Below, in pieces: positions 1 to 8,121 of a stretch of DNA of 64,000 nucleotides. The notes under the pieces were generated by a model. That model did no database searches. It was not told the DNA's origin and saw only the letters and a list, made by a program, of their open reading frames with translations. A program made the position numbers and the translations under genes. Numbering within the stretch: position 1 is the stretch's first letter; the number at the start of each line of letters is the position of its first letter. Source of the stretch: Pseudonocardia oceani (GTDB lineage: Bacteria > Actinomycetota > Actinomycetes > Mycobacteriales > Pseudonocardiaceae); contig NZ_JADQDF010000001.1 of NCBI RefSeq assembly GCF_019263585.2, forward strand, positions 4,340,001 to 4,404,000. Direction: 5' to 3'.

Positions 1-570
1 CACTTCGCACGCGCGGAGCGGGGTCTGCTGCTCATCCAGATGTCGCGCAGCGACCCTGGCGCCACCGCTGCGGTGGACGCCACGCGGACCGTTCAGCGCG
101 CGATCGACGACGCGGCCGCCGCGTTCCCGAAGCTGGAGGTCTTCTGCGGCATCGGGTCCGTGCAGAGCGGCCCGACCGGGATGATCAACTCGGCGGCCGA
201 GGCAAGGGCTGCCGCCGGTGCGATGCGGGCCAGGGCCCGGCCGAACACCGCGACCGCGTTCGACGGGCTCGGCCTGCGGCGCACCCTGGTCGAGTGGTAC
301 GCGTCGCACACCGCGCGATCCGCCGTCGATGCGGTTCTCGCCCCGCTGGACCGCATGGGTCAGGCCAAGGCCGACGCGGCCATCCGCACCCTGCAGGCCT
401 ACCTCGACAACCACGGCTCCCTCTCCCGCGCGGCCAGCGAGCTGCACCTGCACCGCAACTCGGTCGCGTACCGGGTGGATCGGATCTTCGCCGAGCTCGA
501 CGTCGATCAGAACAACCCCGACGACTGGCTGCTGCTGCAGCTCGCCTGCCGGGCCCGCTCGCTCACGTGA
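1..570 (+). CDS. PucR-type transcriptional regulator, C-terminal part (truncated by window edge)
   Basis: The frame is open from base 1, so the start lies outside the window; 189 codons are visible before the TGA. The last 60 residues form a PucR-type helix-turn-helix (HTH_30): LQAYLDNHGSLSRAASELHL followed by HRNSVAYRVDRI, the usual terminal DNA-binding module of CdaR/PucR regulators. The preceding part fits the degenerate cyclase-like region of the family. Such proteins often activate catabolic genes for purines, sugar acids or amides. It converges on the DUF917 gene with an 8-base overlap (563-570), so it is a candidate regulator of the neighbouring hydantoinase locus. The family is clear; the target genes are inferred. 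Confidence 0.85.
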   Translation, partial: HFARAERGLLLIQMSRSDPGATAAVDATRTVQRAIDDAAAAFPKLEVFCGIGSVQSGPTGMINSAAEARAAAGAMRARARPNTATAFDGLGLRRTLVEWYASHTARSAVDAVLAPLDRMGQAKADAAIRTLQAYLDNHGSLSRAASELHLHRNSVAYRVDRIFAELDVDQNNPDDWLLLQLACRARSLT

Positions 571-1666
571 GCGCGACGAGCTGCTCGACGGGTGTCCACT
601 CCTCGTCCAGGCCGAAGGCGCGGGGGCCGAACACCTCGAGCGCCTCGGGGGTACGCATGATCTCGGGCGTCCCGATGACGAAGACCCGTACGCGCTGTCC
701 GTAGCGCAGCGCCTCGGTCGTGATCGGGAAGGCGGTCTCGGCGTCGAGCACGGTGATCAGATCCGGGGCGACCGCGAGCAGCCGGTCACCGGATCGCGCC
801 ATCAGGTGCTCATTCTGGAACGTGAGCTCGACGGTCCGCAGGCCGTCGAAGGTGGCGATGCGGGCCGTGCCGCGGACGAACCCGTCGGCGCTCTGCCGTT
901 CGACGTCGGTGACCTTGCCCTCCAGCAGGCTGTGCCCGAAGCGGTAGATCGTGCCGGCCAGGCACTCGACCAGCGCAGTGAACGGGTTGCGATGCTGCTC
1001 GTGCGCGGTGCGGATCACCCGGCCCAGTTCCAGCGCCAGACTCAGCGTCCCGTGGATCGCGGTCTGCTTCACCTGGGTTCCGGTCATCGGGTACTCGGCG
1101 ATGTAGGCGACCCCGCCCATGCGGACGGTCACGGCGCGGGCGTACCACTCCATGCTCGCGTTGTCGTGACCGGTTTCGATGATGGCGACGTGACCGCGTT
1201 CGTTGCAGATGGCGATCGGCGATCCGGCGACCCCGTACACACCGAAGGTCTCCATCTGCAGCTCGGGGAAGGCTCGCCCCATCCCGTCGCCGTCGACGAT
1301 CGGCAGACCCGTCCGGGCCGCCACCAACAACGGGATCATGGAGTTGAGGCCGCCGCACTCCATGGGGATGATCGCGTCCGCCGTGCGGCCGAGGTGGAGT
1401 TCGAGCTTGCGCAGCGCCATGACGGGCTCGTCCCCGCCGGGGATCTTCTCGATCACCACGGTCGGCGCGCCCATGAAGGCGCTGGCGACGACGAGCGCGT
1501 CGTCCGCGACCTCGTCCGGGTCGAGCAATGTGATCGTGGCGCCGCGTTCCAGCTCGGCGGTGACCAGCAGCAGACCGATGTAGGGGTCGCCGCCGCCACC
1601 GGCGCCGAGCAGCGCGGCGCCCCGGGCGAGGTCGGGCAGGTCGTCGAGCAGGAGCTGTCGAGGCAT
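563..1666 (-). CDS. DUF917 family protein (hydantoinase-associated)
   Basis: 367 residues from ATG at 1666, preceded by GGAG at good spacing. The N-terminus has the family's glycine-rich turn (LLGAGGGGDPYIG, about residues 19-31) and the central conserved PMECGGLNSMIPL segment. DUF917 (S-Me-THD-like) proteins are soluble and usually sit next to hydantoinase/oxoprolinase genes; their biochemical role is not settled. Here it follows the hydantoinase by 38 bases on the same strand, so the two are probably cotranscribed and may form a complex. The neighbouring PucR regulator supports a catabolic role on a cyclic amide or ureide. The substrate cannot be read from sequence. Confidence 0.88.
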   Translation of the reverse strand: MPRQLLLDDLPDLARGAALLGAGGGGDPYIGLLLVTAELERGATITLLDPDEVADDALVVASAFMGAPTVVIEKIPGGDEPVMALRKLELHLGRTADAIIPMECGGLNSMIPLLVAARTGLPIVDGDGMGRAFPELQMETFGVYGVAGSPIAICNERGHVAIIETGHDNASMEWYARAVTVRMGGVAYIAEYPMTGTQVKQTAIHGTLSLALELGRVIRTAHEQHRNPFTALVECLAGTIYRFGHSLLEGKVTDVERQSADGFVRGTARIATFDGLRTVELTFQNEHLMARSGDRLLAVAPDLITVLDAETAFPITTEALRYGQRVRVFVIGTPEIMRTPEALEVFGPRAFGLDEEWTPVEQLVALT

Positions 1667-1704
1667 GGTGACTCCGGGGTGATGAGGGAGCGTTCGAGAA
1701 CTCG

Positions 1705-3249
1705 TCAGGGGGCCAGGGCGAGGTCGCCGGCGGCCTTCACGCGGATCCGGGTGGCGTTGCCGGGCAGGTAGGCCAGCGGTACCTCGTCGACGTCCACGAT
1801 CTGCACGGAGTTCGGCTCGGCGCCGGCGGCGACGGCCTTGTCGACGGCCTCCTGCTTGGCCTCGTCGAGCAGTCGGTGCCGCTGGCCGGGACCCACCGAG
1901 TACATCCGGTCCACCTCGCCGCCCACCTGGGCGATCGCGGCACCGATCGCGTTGGCCGTGGCGTGGTGGGCGGGCCGGTGCACCAGTCCGACGCCGGGTA
2001 GCACCTCGGGGACGAGGATGCTGCCACCGCCGACCGCGACGACCGGGGTGGCCTCGTCGGCGGTGCGGACACGATCGACCACCGACCCGATCTGCTCGGC
2101 TATCCGGGCTCGGACGGCGGCTACCAACGCGGGGGCGAGACCACGGACGAGACCGGCATCGCCGATGTCGGCGATGCCGGCGGCCACCGCCACGTCCGTA
2201 CAGGTCAACGTGTCGCCGCCGAAGACCAGCGACTCCTGGGTGAGCCGGTACCCGACGCTGTCGGGCCCGATGCGCAGGGGGTCCGAGTGCACGCGGCTGC
2301 CGCCACCGAGCCCGATCGACAGCACGTCCGGCATGCGGAAGTTCGTGCGGATCCCGCCGACGCTAATCTCCGTGCTCGCCTCGCGGGGGAAGCCGTTGCG
2401 GAGCATCCCCACGTCGGTGGTCGTCCCGCCGACGTCGACCACCGCGCAGTCGTGGAGACCGGACAGGAACGCGGCGCCGCGCATCGAGTTCGTGGGACCG
2501 GAGGCAAACGTCGCGACCGGGAAGTGCCGCGCGTGCTCGACGTCCATGAGGGTCCCGTCGTTCTGGCTCAGGAACAGCGGTGCGTCGATCCCGGCCGCCG
2601 CCACCGTGGCTGCCAGACCGGCGCAGATCCGCCCGGCGAGTTCGCCGAGACTCGCGTTGACGATGGTCGCGTTCTCGCGTTCCAGGAGACCCATCCGCCC
2701 GATCCGGTGCGACAAGCTGATCGACACGTGCGGGAGCAGTGGACCGAGGATCTCGGCGGCCTCCAGCTCGCACTCGGCGTTGACGGGGGAGTACACGGAC
2801 GACACCGCGACGGCACGTACGCCGTTGGAGAGGATGTCCTCCGCAGCCCGTACGAGCTCCTCGCGGCGCAGCGGGGCGATCGTCCGCCCGTCGATCTCGT
2901 GACCACCGTGGCAGAGGTAGCTGCGGCCGCGGACGGCCTGCACCAGCCGCGCCGGCCACCCCGACATCGGCGGCAGCGCCCGCGTGGCCGGCAACCCGAG
3001 CCGGATCGCGGCGGTGGGGGCGAGGTCGCGGCCCTGCACGATGGCGTTGATGAAGTGCGTCGTCCCGATCATGACACCCTGGATCGAGGAAGGCCGGTGC
3101 GGCGCCGCGGCTTGCAGCGCCGCCAGCGCGGCCGCGATGCCGGACGTCACGTCCTCGGTGGTCGCGCTCTTGGTCTCCGCGACGACCATCGTGCCGTCGA
3201 CGAGCACGGCGTCCGTGTTCGTCCCGCCCACATCAATGCCGATGCGCAT
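1705..3249 (-). CDS. Hydantoinase/oxoprolinase family protein (HyuA-like)
   Basis: 514 residues from ATG at 3249. This start was preferred because it places the ATPase-like motif GIDVGGTNTDAVLVDG at residues 3-18, as in the family; the open frame further upstream has no homologous sequence. Further motifs are GTTHFINAI, the second phosphate-binding loop VVDVGGTTTDVG, GLGGGSRVHSD and VAVGGGSILVPEVLPG. These are the actin/hexokinase-like ATP-binding loops of ATP-dependent hydantoinases, N-methylhydantoinase A and 5-oxoprolinase. At about 515 residues it is the short single-domain type without a fused HyuB part, and no hyuB lies beside it. It leads an operon with the DUF917 gene and diverges from an LLM oxidoreductase. 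It probably opens a cyclic amide ring with ATP; the substrate is unknown. Confidence 0.9.
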   Translation of the reverse strand: MRIGIDVGGTNTDAVLVDGTMVVAETKSATTEDVTSGIAAALAALQAAAPHRPSSIQGVMIGTTHFINAIVQGRDLAPTAAIRLGLPATRALPPMSGWPARLVQAVRGRSYLCHGGHEIDGRTIAPLRREELVRAAEDILSNGVRAVAVSSVYSPVNAECELEAAEILGPLLPHVSISLSHRIGRMGLLERENATIVNASLGELAGRICAGLAATVAAAGIDAPLFLSQNDGTLMDVEHARHFPVATFASGPTNSMRGAAFLSGLHDCAVVDVGGTTTDVGMLRNGFPREASTEISVGGIRTNFRMPDVLSIGLGGGSRVHSDPLRIGPDSVGYRLTQESLVFGGDTLTCTDVAVAAGIADIGDAGLVRGLAPALVAAVRARIAEQIGSVVDRVRTADEATPVVAVGGGSILVPEVLPGVGLVHRPAHHATANAIGAAIAQVGGEVDRMYSVGPGQRHRLLDEAKQEAVDKAVAAGAEPNSVQIVDVDEVPLAYLPGNATRIRVKAAGDLALAP

Positions 3250-3569
3250 GGCCACCCCGTCATCGAGCCGGAGGCGCACCGGATTCGGCGGCGCCAGATC
3301 GATGACGATAGGGAGCGCGAACCAGGATCCTTCTGTGCTCACCGCCAGAAGATTCGCCGGAATTCGTGCACAACCTCCGATCGGCGGGGGTCGGGGATGG
3401 TCCGGGCCTGCTTCGACATCCTGCACAACTGCCGGTCACAACTCGGCGAATCCGCCTAGGCCGCCGCCGCGCGGTCGCTCTACCGTCGGCTCCACCGACT
3501 CCGACGACGTCACCTGGGAGATACCGTGATCGAGTCCCGTCCTGCACCATCCACCCGACAGGTTCGGTC
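3250..3569. promoter_or_regulatory. Divergent control region with paired repeats
   Basis: This 320-base gap separates the divergent hydantoinase and LLM genes and holds no convincing gene. A perfect 9-base inverted repeat, GATTCGCCG at 3351-3359 and CGGCGAATC at 3444-3452, encloses two direct copies of TGCACAAC at 3367-3374 and 3422-3429, spaced 55 bases apart. This looks like binding sites for a regulator, plausibly the PucR protein at the start of the window. No convincing -10/-35 pair could be picked. Confidence 0.45.
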
Positions 3570-4565
3570 GTGACCGACCCGAGCGCGGGCTCGCCCGTCG
3601 GCCTCGTGCTCGGCAGTCACATGCCCCCGGGCGACATCGTCGCGATGGCCAGGACCGCGGAGGAGCTGGGTTTCGGGGAGCTGTGGTTCTCCGAGGACTG
3701 CTTCTTCTCCGGCGGGTTCTCCGGCGCCGCCGCTGCGCTCGCTGCGACCAGCCGGCTGCCCCTCGGTCTCGGCATCGTCTCGGCGCACGCCCGACACCCG
3801 GCGATCCTCGCAATGGAGCTCGCCACCCTCGACGTCCTGTTCCCCGGCCGCATCTACGGGGGGATCGGGCACGGTGTCCCGGCGTGGCTCGACCAGATGG
3901 GCCTCAGGCCCGCGAAGGCGCTGGCGGCGCTGCGACAGTGCGTGGGCGCCGTGCGCAGGTTGTGTGACGGCGAGGAGGTCACCGAGGACGGTCACTTCCG
4001 GTTCGATGCCGTCGCGCTCGCGCATCCCACCGCGACCCGGGTGCCGCTCTACACCGGCGTGGTCAACGAGAAGGGTCTGCGGCTGTCGGGTGAGATCGCC
4101 GACGGCACGGTGCTGTCGACCTTGTCCAGCACGCAGTACGTGCGGTGGGCGCGGACACACGTCGAAGCCGGTGCGCGGAAGGCAGCGCGCACCGAGCCGC
4201 ACCGACTCGTGACCTACGCGTTGTTCTCCGTCGACCACGACGGCGCGGTCGCCAGGCGCGCGGTGCGCGAGTCCGTCGCCTTCTACCTCGCCGCCATGCC
4301 CGACAACGCGCTGTCGAGCACGTACGGCATCCAGGAGGAGCTGATGGCGCTGCTCGCGGAGGTCGGCCCGGCCGGGCTGGCCGACGCGATGCCGGAGAGC
4401 TGGGTGTCCGACCTCGCGGTGGCCGGCGACCCGGACGAGTGCGCCGAGAAGCTCCGCGCGCTGCTCGACGCCGGCTCCGACTCCATCGGCCTCTGGCTGT
4501 TCCCCGCGTCCGAGGCCGAGCGCATCGCCACGCTGGCCGCGCGAGAGGTGCTTCCCCGGCTCTGA
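3570..4565 (+). CDS. LLM class (luciferase-like) flavin/F420-dependent oxidoreductase
   Basis: 331 residues from GTG at 3570. The frame extends further upstream, but homologous sequence begins just after this GTG (GLVLGSHMPPGDIVAMARTA). The N-terminal barrel strands, the AEELGFGELWFSED segment and the later LDVLFPGRIYGGIGHG and LSGEIADGTVLS segments are typical of the luciferase-like TIM barrel of methylene-tetrahydromethanopterin reductases. Actinobacterial members often use F420 or FMN and carry out ring oxidation or monooxygenation. It is divergent from the hydantoinase and is followed 28 bases later by a RedY/HapK-like gene. Cofactor and substrate are not determined by the sequence; an initial ring oxidation before the hydantoinase step is my inference. 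Confidence 0.85.
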   Translation: MTDPSAGSPVGLVLGSHMPPGDIVAMARTAEELGFGELWFSEDCFFSGGFSGAAAALAATSRLPLGLGIVSAHARHPAILAMELATLDVLFPGRIYGGIGHGVPAWLDQMGLRPAKALAALRQCVGAVRRLCDGEEVTEDGHFRFDAVALAHPTATRVPLYTGVVNEKGLRLSGEIADGTVLSTLSSTQYVRWARTHVEAGARKAARTEPHRLVTYALFSVDHDGAVARRAVRESVAFYLAAMPDNALSSTYGIQEELMALLAEVGPAGLADAMPESWVSDLAVAGDPDECAEKLRALLDAGSDSIGLWLFPASEAERIATLAAREVLPRL

Positions 4566-4593
4566 GCCGACCATCCCCACCCGAGGAGGATCT

Positions 4594-4908
4594 GTGACCC
4601 ACCGCGTCTACTTCCTGAACCGACTGCTCCCCGGAGTCGACCCCGCCGACTACGAGGAGTGGATCCGCCGGACCGACTACCCGATCGCACGAGCCAGTCC
4701 GGCCATCCTGAGCTACGACGTGACGCGCATCGACGGCACGCTCGACGGGACGGGTACCCCGTCGATCGCCTACCTCGAGGTCATCGAGGTGACCGACATC
4801 GAGGAGTACCGCGCCGTGGGCAGCACGCCGGAGTTCGTGGCGCTGCTGGCCGAATGGGCGACCTTCGTCGAGCTGGCCGAAGCCCTGCACGGTCCGGTTG
4901 TGGGGTGA
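4594..4908 (+). CDS. RedY/HapK-like small dimeric alpha-beta barrel protein
   Basis: 104 residues from GTG at 4594, with a strong ribosome site (GAGGAGG, 4583-4589). The sequence (VYFLNRLLPGVDPADYEEW, then LSYDVTRIDG and IAYLEVIEVTDIEEY) resembles RedY-like / HapK proteins of prodiginine clusters and EthD-like dimeric ferredoxin-fold proteins, which bind small hydrophobic ligands. In catabolic loci these serve as small isomerases, monooxygenases or accessory proteins. It is probably cotranscribed with the LLM oxidoreductase. The fold assignment is moderate; the function is open. Confidence 0.7.
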   Translation: MTHRVYFLNRLLPGVDPADYEEWIRRTDYPIARASPAILSYDVTRIDGTLDGTGTPSIAYLEVIEVTDIEEYRAVGSTPEFVALLAEWATFVELAEALHGPVVG

Positions 4909-5006
4909 ATCGACGAGGCCGGCGGCGCTCGGCGTGACGGACTCGGCAACCGAGGATCAGGGCGCTGTGTGCACCTTCGCCGCGTGGCCGGGTCCGGCCT
5001 GTGAGC

Positions 5007-6389
5007 TCAGCACTCGACGACGTTCACGGGGATGGTGAGCGCCAGCCCGCCCCGGGACGTCTCCTTGTACTTGTCGCTCATGTCGCGGCCGGTCTCGCGC
5101 ATCGTGGTGATGACCTGGTCGAGCGAGACCCGGTGGCTGCCGTCGCCTCGCAGTGCCATGCGGGCGGCGTTGACCGCCTTGCCCGCCGAGATCGCGTTGC
5201 GCTCGATGCAGGGGATCTGCACGAGTCCGCCGATGGGGTCGCAGGTGAGGCCGAGACTGTGTTCCATCGCGATCTCGGCGGCGTTCTCCACCTGCTCGGG
5301 GGTGCCGCCTAGGACCTCGGCGAGCCCCGCGGCCGCCATCGACGATGCCGAGCCCACCTCGCCCTGACAGCCGACCTCCGCCCCGGAGATCGACGCCAGC
5401 TCCTTGTACAGCGATCCGACGGCACCCGCGGTGAGCAGGAAGCGGACGGCTACCTCGTCGGGGTCGCACGCGCCGAACGGGGTGTAGTGCGTCGCGTAGT
5501 GCAGCACGGCCGGGACGATGCCGGCGGCGCCGTTGGTCGGTGCGGTGACGATCCGTCCGCCTGCGGCGTTCTCCTCGTTCACCGCCAACGCGACGAGGTT
5601 GACCCAGTCCAGCGCGTGTCCGTGGTCGCGGTCGGGGTCTTCGGTCCGCAGCCGCTCGTGCCACGCGCGGGCCCGCCGTCGCACCCGGAGTCCGCCGGGG
5701 AGCTCGCCGGCGATCTCGGTGCCGCGCGCCACGCAGTCCCACATGACGTCGCGGATCTCGAGCAGTTTCCTGCGCACCTCGACCACGGGGCGGAAGCCGG
5801 CCTCGAAGGAGAGCATCACCGCGCTCATCGAGGTGCTGGACTCGGAGCAACGCCGCAGCAGCTCCGCACTCGTCCCGAAAGGTGCGACTGTGCCTTTCTG
5901 GTCCGCGCCGTCACCGGTCTCGCCGCGCGTGATGACGAACCCGCCGCCCACCGAGAAGTAGGTCCGCTCGCGCAGGGTCACCCCGTCCGCGCTCCGCGCT
6001 GCGAAGGTCATGCCGTTCGGATGCTCAGGCAGGACGGTGCGGGGACGCAGGACGATGTCCTCGACCCGCTGCGGCACCTCCTGGGACCCGCCGAGCCGGA
6101 TGCACCCGCCGACGGCGATCTCCGCGGTGCGGCCTCGAACGTCGTCGGCAGTGACCAGCTCCGGGTGGTGCCCCTCCAGCCCGAGCAGCACGGCCGGCAG
6201 TGTGCCGTGTCCTGCACCGGTGGCCGCGAGCGAACCGTAGAGCGTCACGTCGAGCGCCGAGACCGTCCCGAGCAGGCCGTCCACGCGCAGCTCGTCGGCG
6301 AAGCGGGCACCGGCCCGCATGGGCCCGACGGTGTGCGAGCTCGACGGCCCGATGCCGATGGAGAACAGGTCGAACACGCTGACCGTCAC
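5007..6389 (-). CDS. sdaA: L-serine ammonia-lyase, iron-sulfur type, single chain
   Basis: 460 residues from GTG at 6389. The enzyme deaminates L-serine to pyruvate and ammonia. The N-terminal beta domain starts with SIGIGPSSSHTVGPMRAG (residues 11-28). The catalytic alpha domain has Cys341, Cys383 (TCDPIGG) and Cys394 (QIPCIERN), whose spacing matches the [4Fe-4S] ligands of bacterial L-serine dehydratases. The protein ends in Cys460 (VNVVEC), the 'tail' cysteine that in the Legionella-type enzyme occupies the active site as a fourth ligand. The gene follows glyA by only 4 bases, so it closes the glycine operon and drains serine made from glycine into pyruvate. Confidence 0.96.
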   Translation of the reverse strand: MTVSVFDLFSIGIGPSSSHTVGPMRAGARFADELRVDGLLGTVSALDVTLYGSLAATGAGHGTLPAVLLGLEGHHPELVTADDVRGRTAEIAVGGCIRLGGSQEVPQRVEDIVLRPRTVLPEHPNGMTFAARSADGVTLRERTYFSVGGGFVITRGETGDGADQKGTVAPFGTSAELLRRCSESSTSMSAVMLSFEAGFRPVVEVRRKLLEIRDVMWDCVARGTEIAGELPGGLRVRRRARAWHERLRTEDPDRDHGHALDWVNLVALAVNEENAAGGRIVTAPTNGAAGIVPAVLHYATHYTPFGACDPDEVAVRFLLTAGAVGSLYKELASISGAEVGCQGEVGSASSMAAAGLAEVLGGTPEQVENAAEIAMEHSLGLTCDPIGGLVQIPCIERNAISAGKAVNAARMALRGDGSHRVSLDQVITTMRETGRDMSDKYKETSRGGLALTIPVNVVEC

Positions 6390-6393
6390 GAGA

Positions 6394-7695
6394 TCAGCCC
6401 AGCCCGGCGTAGAGGGGATGCCTCCGGGCCAGTGCCCGCACCTCGTCGCGCAGCGCGACGATCGCGGGGTCGTGCGGGGGCAGGTCGGCGGGCTGCGTCA
6501 GTGCCCGGGCGATCACGTCCGCCACGTCGGTGAACGACGCGGTGCCGAAGCCTCGGGTGGCCAGCGCCGCTGTGCCGATCCGCAGGCCGGAGGTCACCAT
6601 CGGCGGACGCGTGTCGAACGGCACCGCGTTGCGGTTGACCGTGATGTCGACGGCGGCGAGGCGGTCCTCCGCCTGCTTGCCGTCCATGCCGTGCGCACCG
6701 AGGTCGACGAGCACCAGGTGCACGTCGGTGCCGCCGCTGACGACGCCGATCCCCGCTGCGGCGACGTCGGGACCGGTCAACCGGTCGGCGAGGATGCGGG
6801 CACCGTCGAGGGTCCTCTGCTGGCGCTCGGTGAACCCGGGCTGTGCCGCCATCTTGAACGCCGCGGCCTTCGCCGCGATCACGTGCTCCAGCGGTCCGCC
6901 CTGCTGTCCGGGGAACACCGCCGAGTTGATCTTCTTGGCGAGGGACGGGTCGTTCGTCAGGATGATGCCGCCGCGCGGGCCGCCCAGGGTCTTGTGCGTG
7001 GTCGAGGTCGTGACGTGCGCGTGCGGCACGGGGGAGGGGTGCAGCCCCGCGGCGACGAGACCGGCGAAGTGCGCCATGTCGACCATCAGGTACGCGCCGA
7101 CCTCGTCGGCGATCTGGCGGAACCGCGCGAAGTCCAGGTGCCGCGGGTAGGCCGACCAGCCCGCGATGATCAGCTTCGGCTGGTGCTCCTTGGCCACCCG
7201 GGCAACCTCGTCCATGTCGACGCGGTGGTCGTCCGGCGAGACCTCGTAGGTGGCCACGTCGTACAGCAGACCGGAGAAGTTGAGCCGCATCCCGTGCGTC
7301 AGGTGTCCGCCGTGGGCCAGCGAGAGCCCGAGGATGGTGTCGCGCGGCCGGATCAGCGCCTGCATCGCCGCGGCGTTCGCCTGCGCCCCCGAGTGCGGCT
7401 GCACGTTGGCGAACTCGGCGCCGAACAGTGCCCTGATCCGCTCGATGGCGAGAGACTCGATCTCGTCGACGAACTCGCAACCGCCGTAGTACCGGCGGCC
7501 CGGGTAGCCCTCGGCGTACTTGTTGGTCAGGACCGAGCCCTGGGCCTGCATGACGGCGAGCGGCGCGTGGTTCTCCGATGCGATCATCTCCAGCCCGTCC
7601 TGCTGACGGGCGAGCTCCCGGCCGATCAGCTCGTGGACCTCGGGGTCGAACGCGGCGAGCGGCTGGTCGAGAAGATCCTCGGACACGTCGGTCAT
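6394..7695 (-). CDS. glyA: Serine hydroxymethyltransferase
   Basis: 433 residues from ATG at 7695; this ATG overlaps the gcvH stop as ATGA, and family homology starts here (MTDVSEDLLDQPLAAFDPEV). It interconverts glycine plus methylene-tetrahydrofolate with serine. The PLP-binding lysine is Lys235 in TTSTTHKTLGGPRGG; the N-terminal EMIASEN motif and NKYAEGYPGRRYYGG segment are present. Inside the glycine-cleavage operon it can use the methylene-THF released by GcvT to convert a second glycine to serine, which SdaA then deaminates. Translational coupling to gcvH is likely. Confidence 0.97.
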   Translation of the reverse strand: MTDVSEDLLDQPLAAFDPEVHELIGRELARQQDGLEMIASENHAPLAVMQAQGSVLTNKYAEGYPGRRYYGGCEFVDEIESLAIERIRALFGAEFANVQPHSGAQANAAAMQALIRPRDTILGLSLAHGGHLTHGMRLNFSGLLYDVATYEVSPDDHRVDMDEVARVAKEHQPKLIIAGWSAYPRHLDFARFRQIADEVGAYLMVDMAHFAGLVAAGLHPSPVPHAHVTTSTTHKTLGGPRGGIILTNDPSLAKKINSAVFPGQQGGPLEHVIAAKAAAFKMAAQPGFTERQQRTLDGARILADRLTGPDVAAAGIGVVSGGTDVHLVLVDLGAHGMDGKQAEDRLAAVDITVNRNAVPFDTRPPMVTSGLRIGTAALATRGFGTASFTDVADVIARALTQPADLPPHDPAIVALRDEVRALARRHPLYAGLG

Positions 7696-8090
7696 CCCTC
7701 GTTCGCGGCGCGGTAGCCGGAGGCGTCGAGGACCTCGCCCAGCGCCGCGATCTCGATGGTGAACAGCCAGCCCTCGCCGTACGGGTCCTCGCCCACGAGG
7801 GCGGGGTCGTCCCCGAGCGCCTCGTTGATCGAGACGACGGTGCCGCTCGCCGGGCTGACCAGTTCGGAGACCGACTTGGTCGACTCGATCTCGCCGCACA
7901 CCTCACCCGCGGTCAGATCGGTGCCGACCGCAGGCAGGTCGACGAACACGATCTCGCCGAGGGCCTCGGTCGCCACGGCGGACAGTCCGACGCGGACCCC
8001 GCCCCCGGACGGGGACGAGCCCGGAGCGACGTCGATCCACTCGTGATCGGTGGTGTAGCTCAGGTCATCGGGAATGTGGACAGCGGTCAT
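7692..8090 (-). CDS. gcvH: Glycine cleavage system H protein
   Basis: 132 residues from ATG at 8090, the position where homology begins (MTAVHIPDDLSYTTDHEW). It is the lipoyl carrier of the glycine cleavage system; the lipoylated lysine is Lys72 in CGEIESTKSVSELVSP. It shuttles the aminomethyl group from GcvP to GcvT and is reoxidised by a lipoamide dehydrogenase that is not encoded here. The start is 31 bases after gcvT and the stop overlaps glyA by four bases. Lipoylation needs the divergent lipA product. Confidence 0.97.
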   Translation of the reverse strand: MTAVHIPDDLSYTTDHEWIDVAPGSSPSGGGVRVGLSAVATEALGEIVFVDLPAVGTDLTAGEVCGEIESTKSVSELVSPASGTVVSINEALGDDPALVGEDPYGEGWLFTIEIAALGEVLDASGYRAANEG

Positions 8091-8121
8091 CGGAGGTCCT
8101 CTCGGGACGGTGCACGGCGGG

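Noticed and set aside
218..1771. Long plus-strand reading frame across the DUF917 gene
   Set aside because: It is an antisense shadow with Arg/Pro/Gly-rich, non-homologous sequence typical of high-GC DNA.
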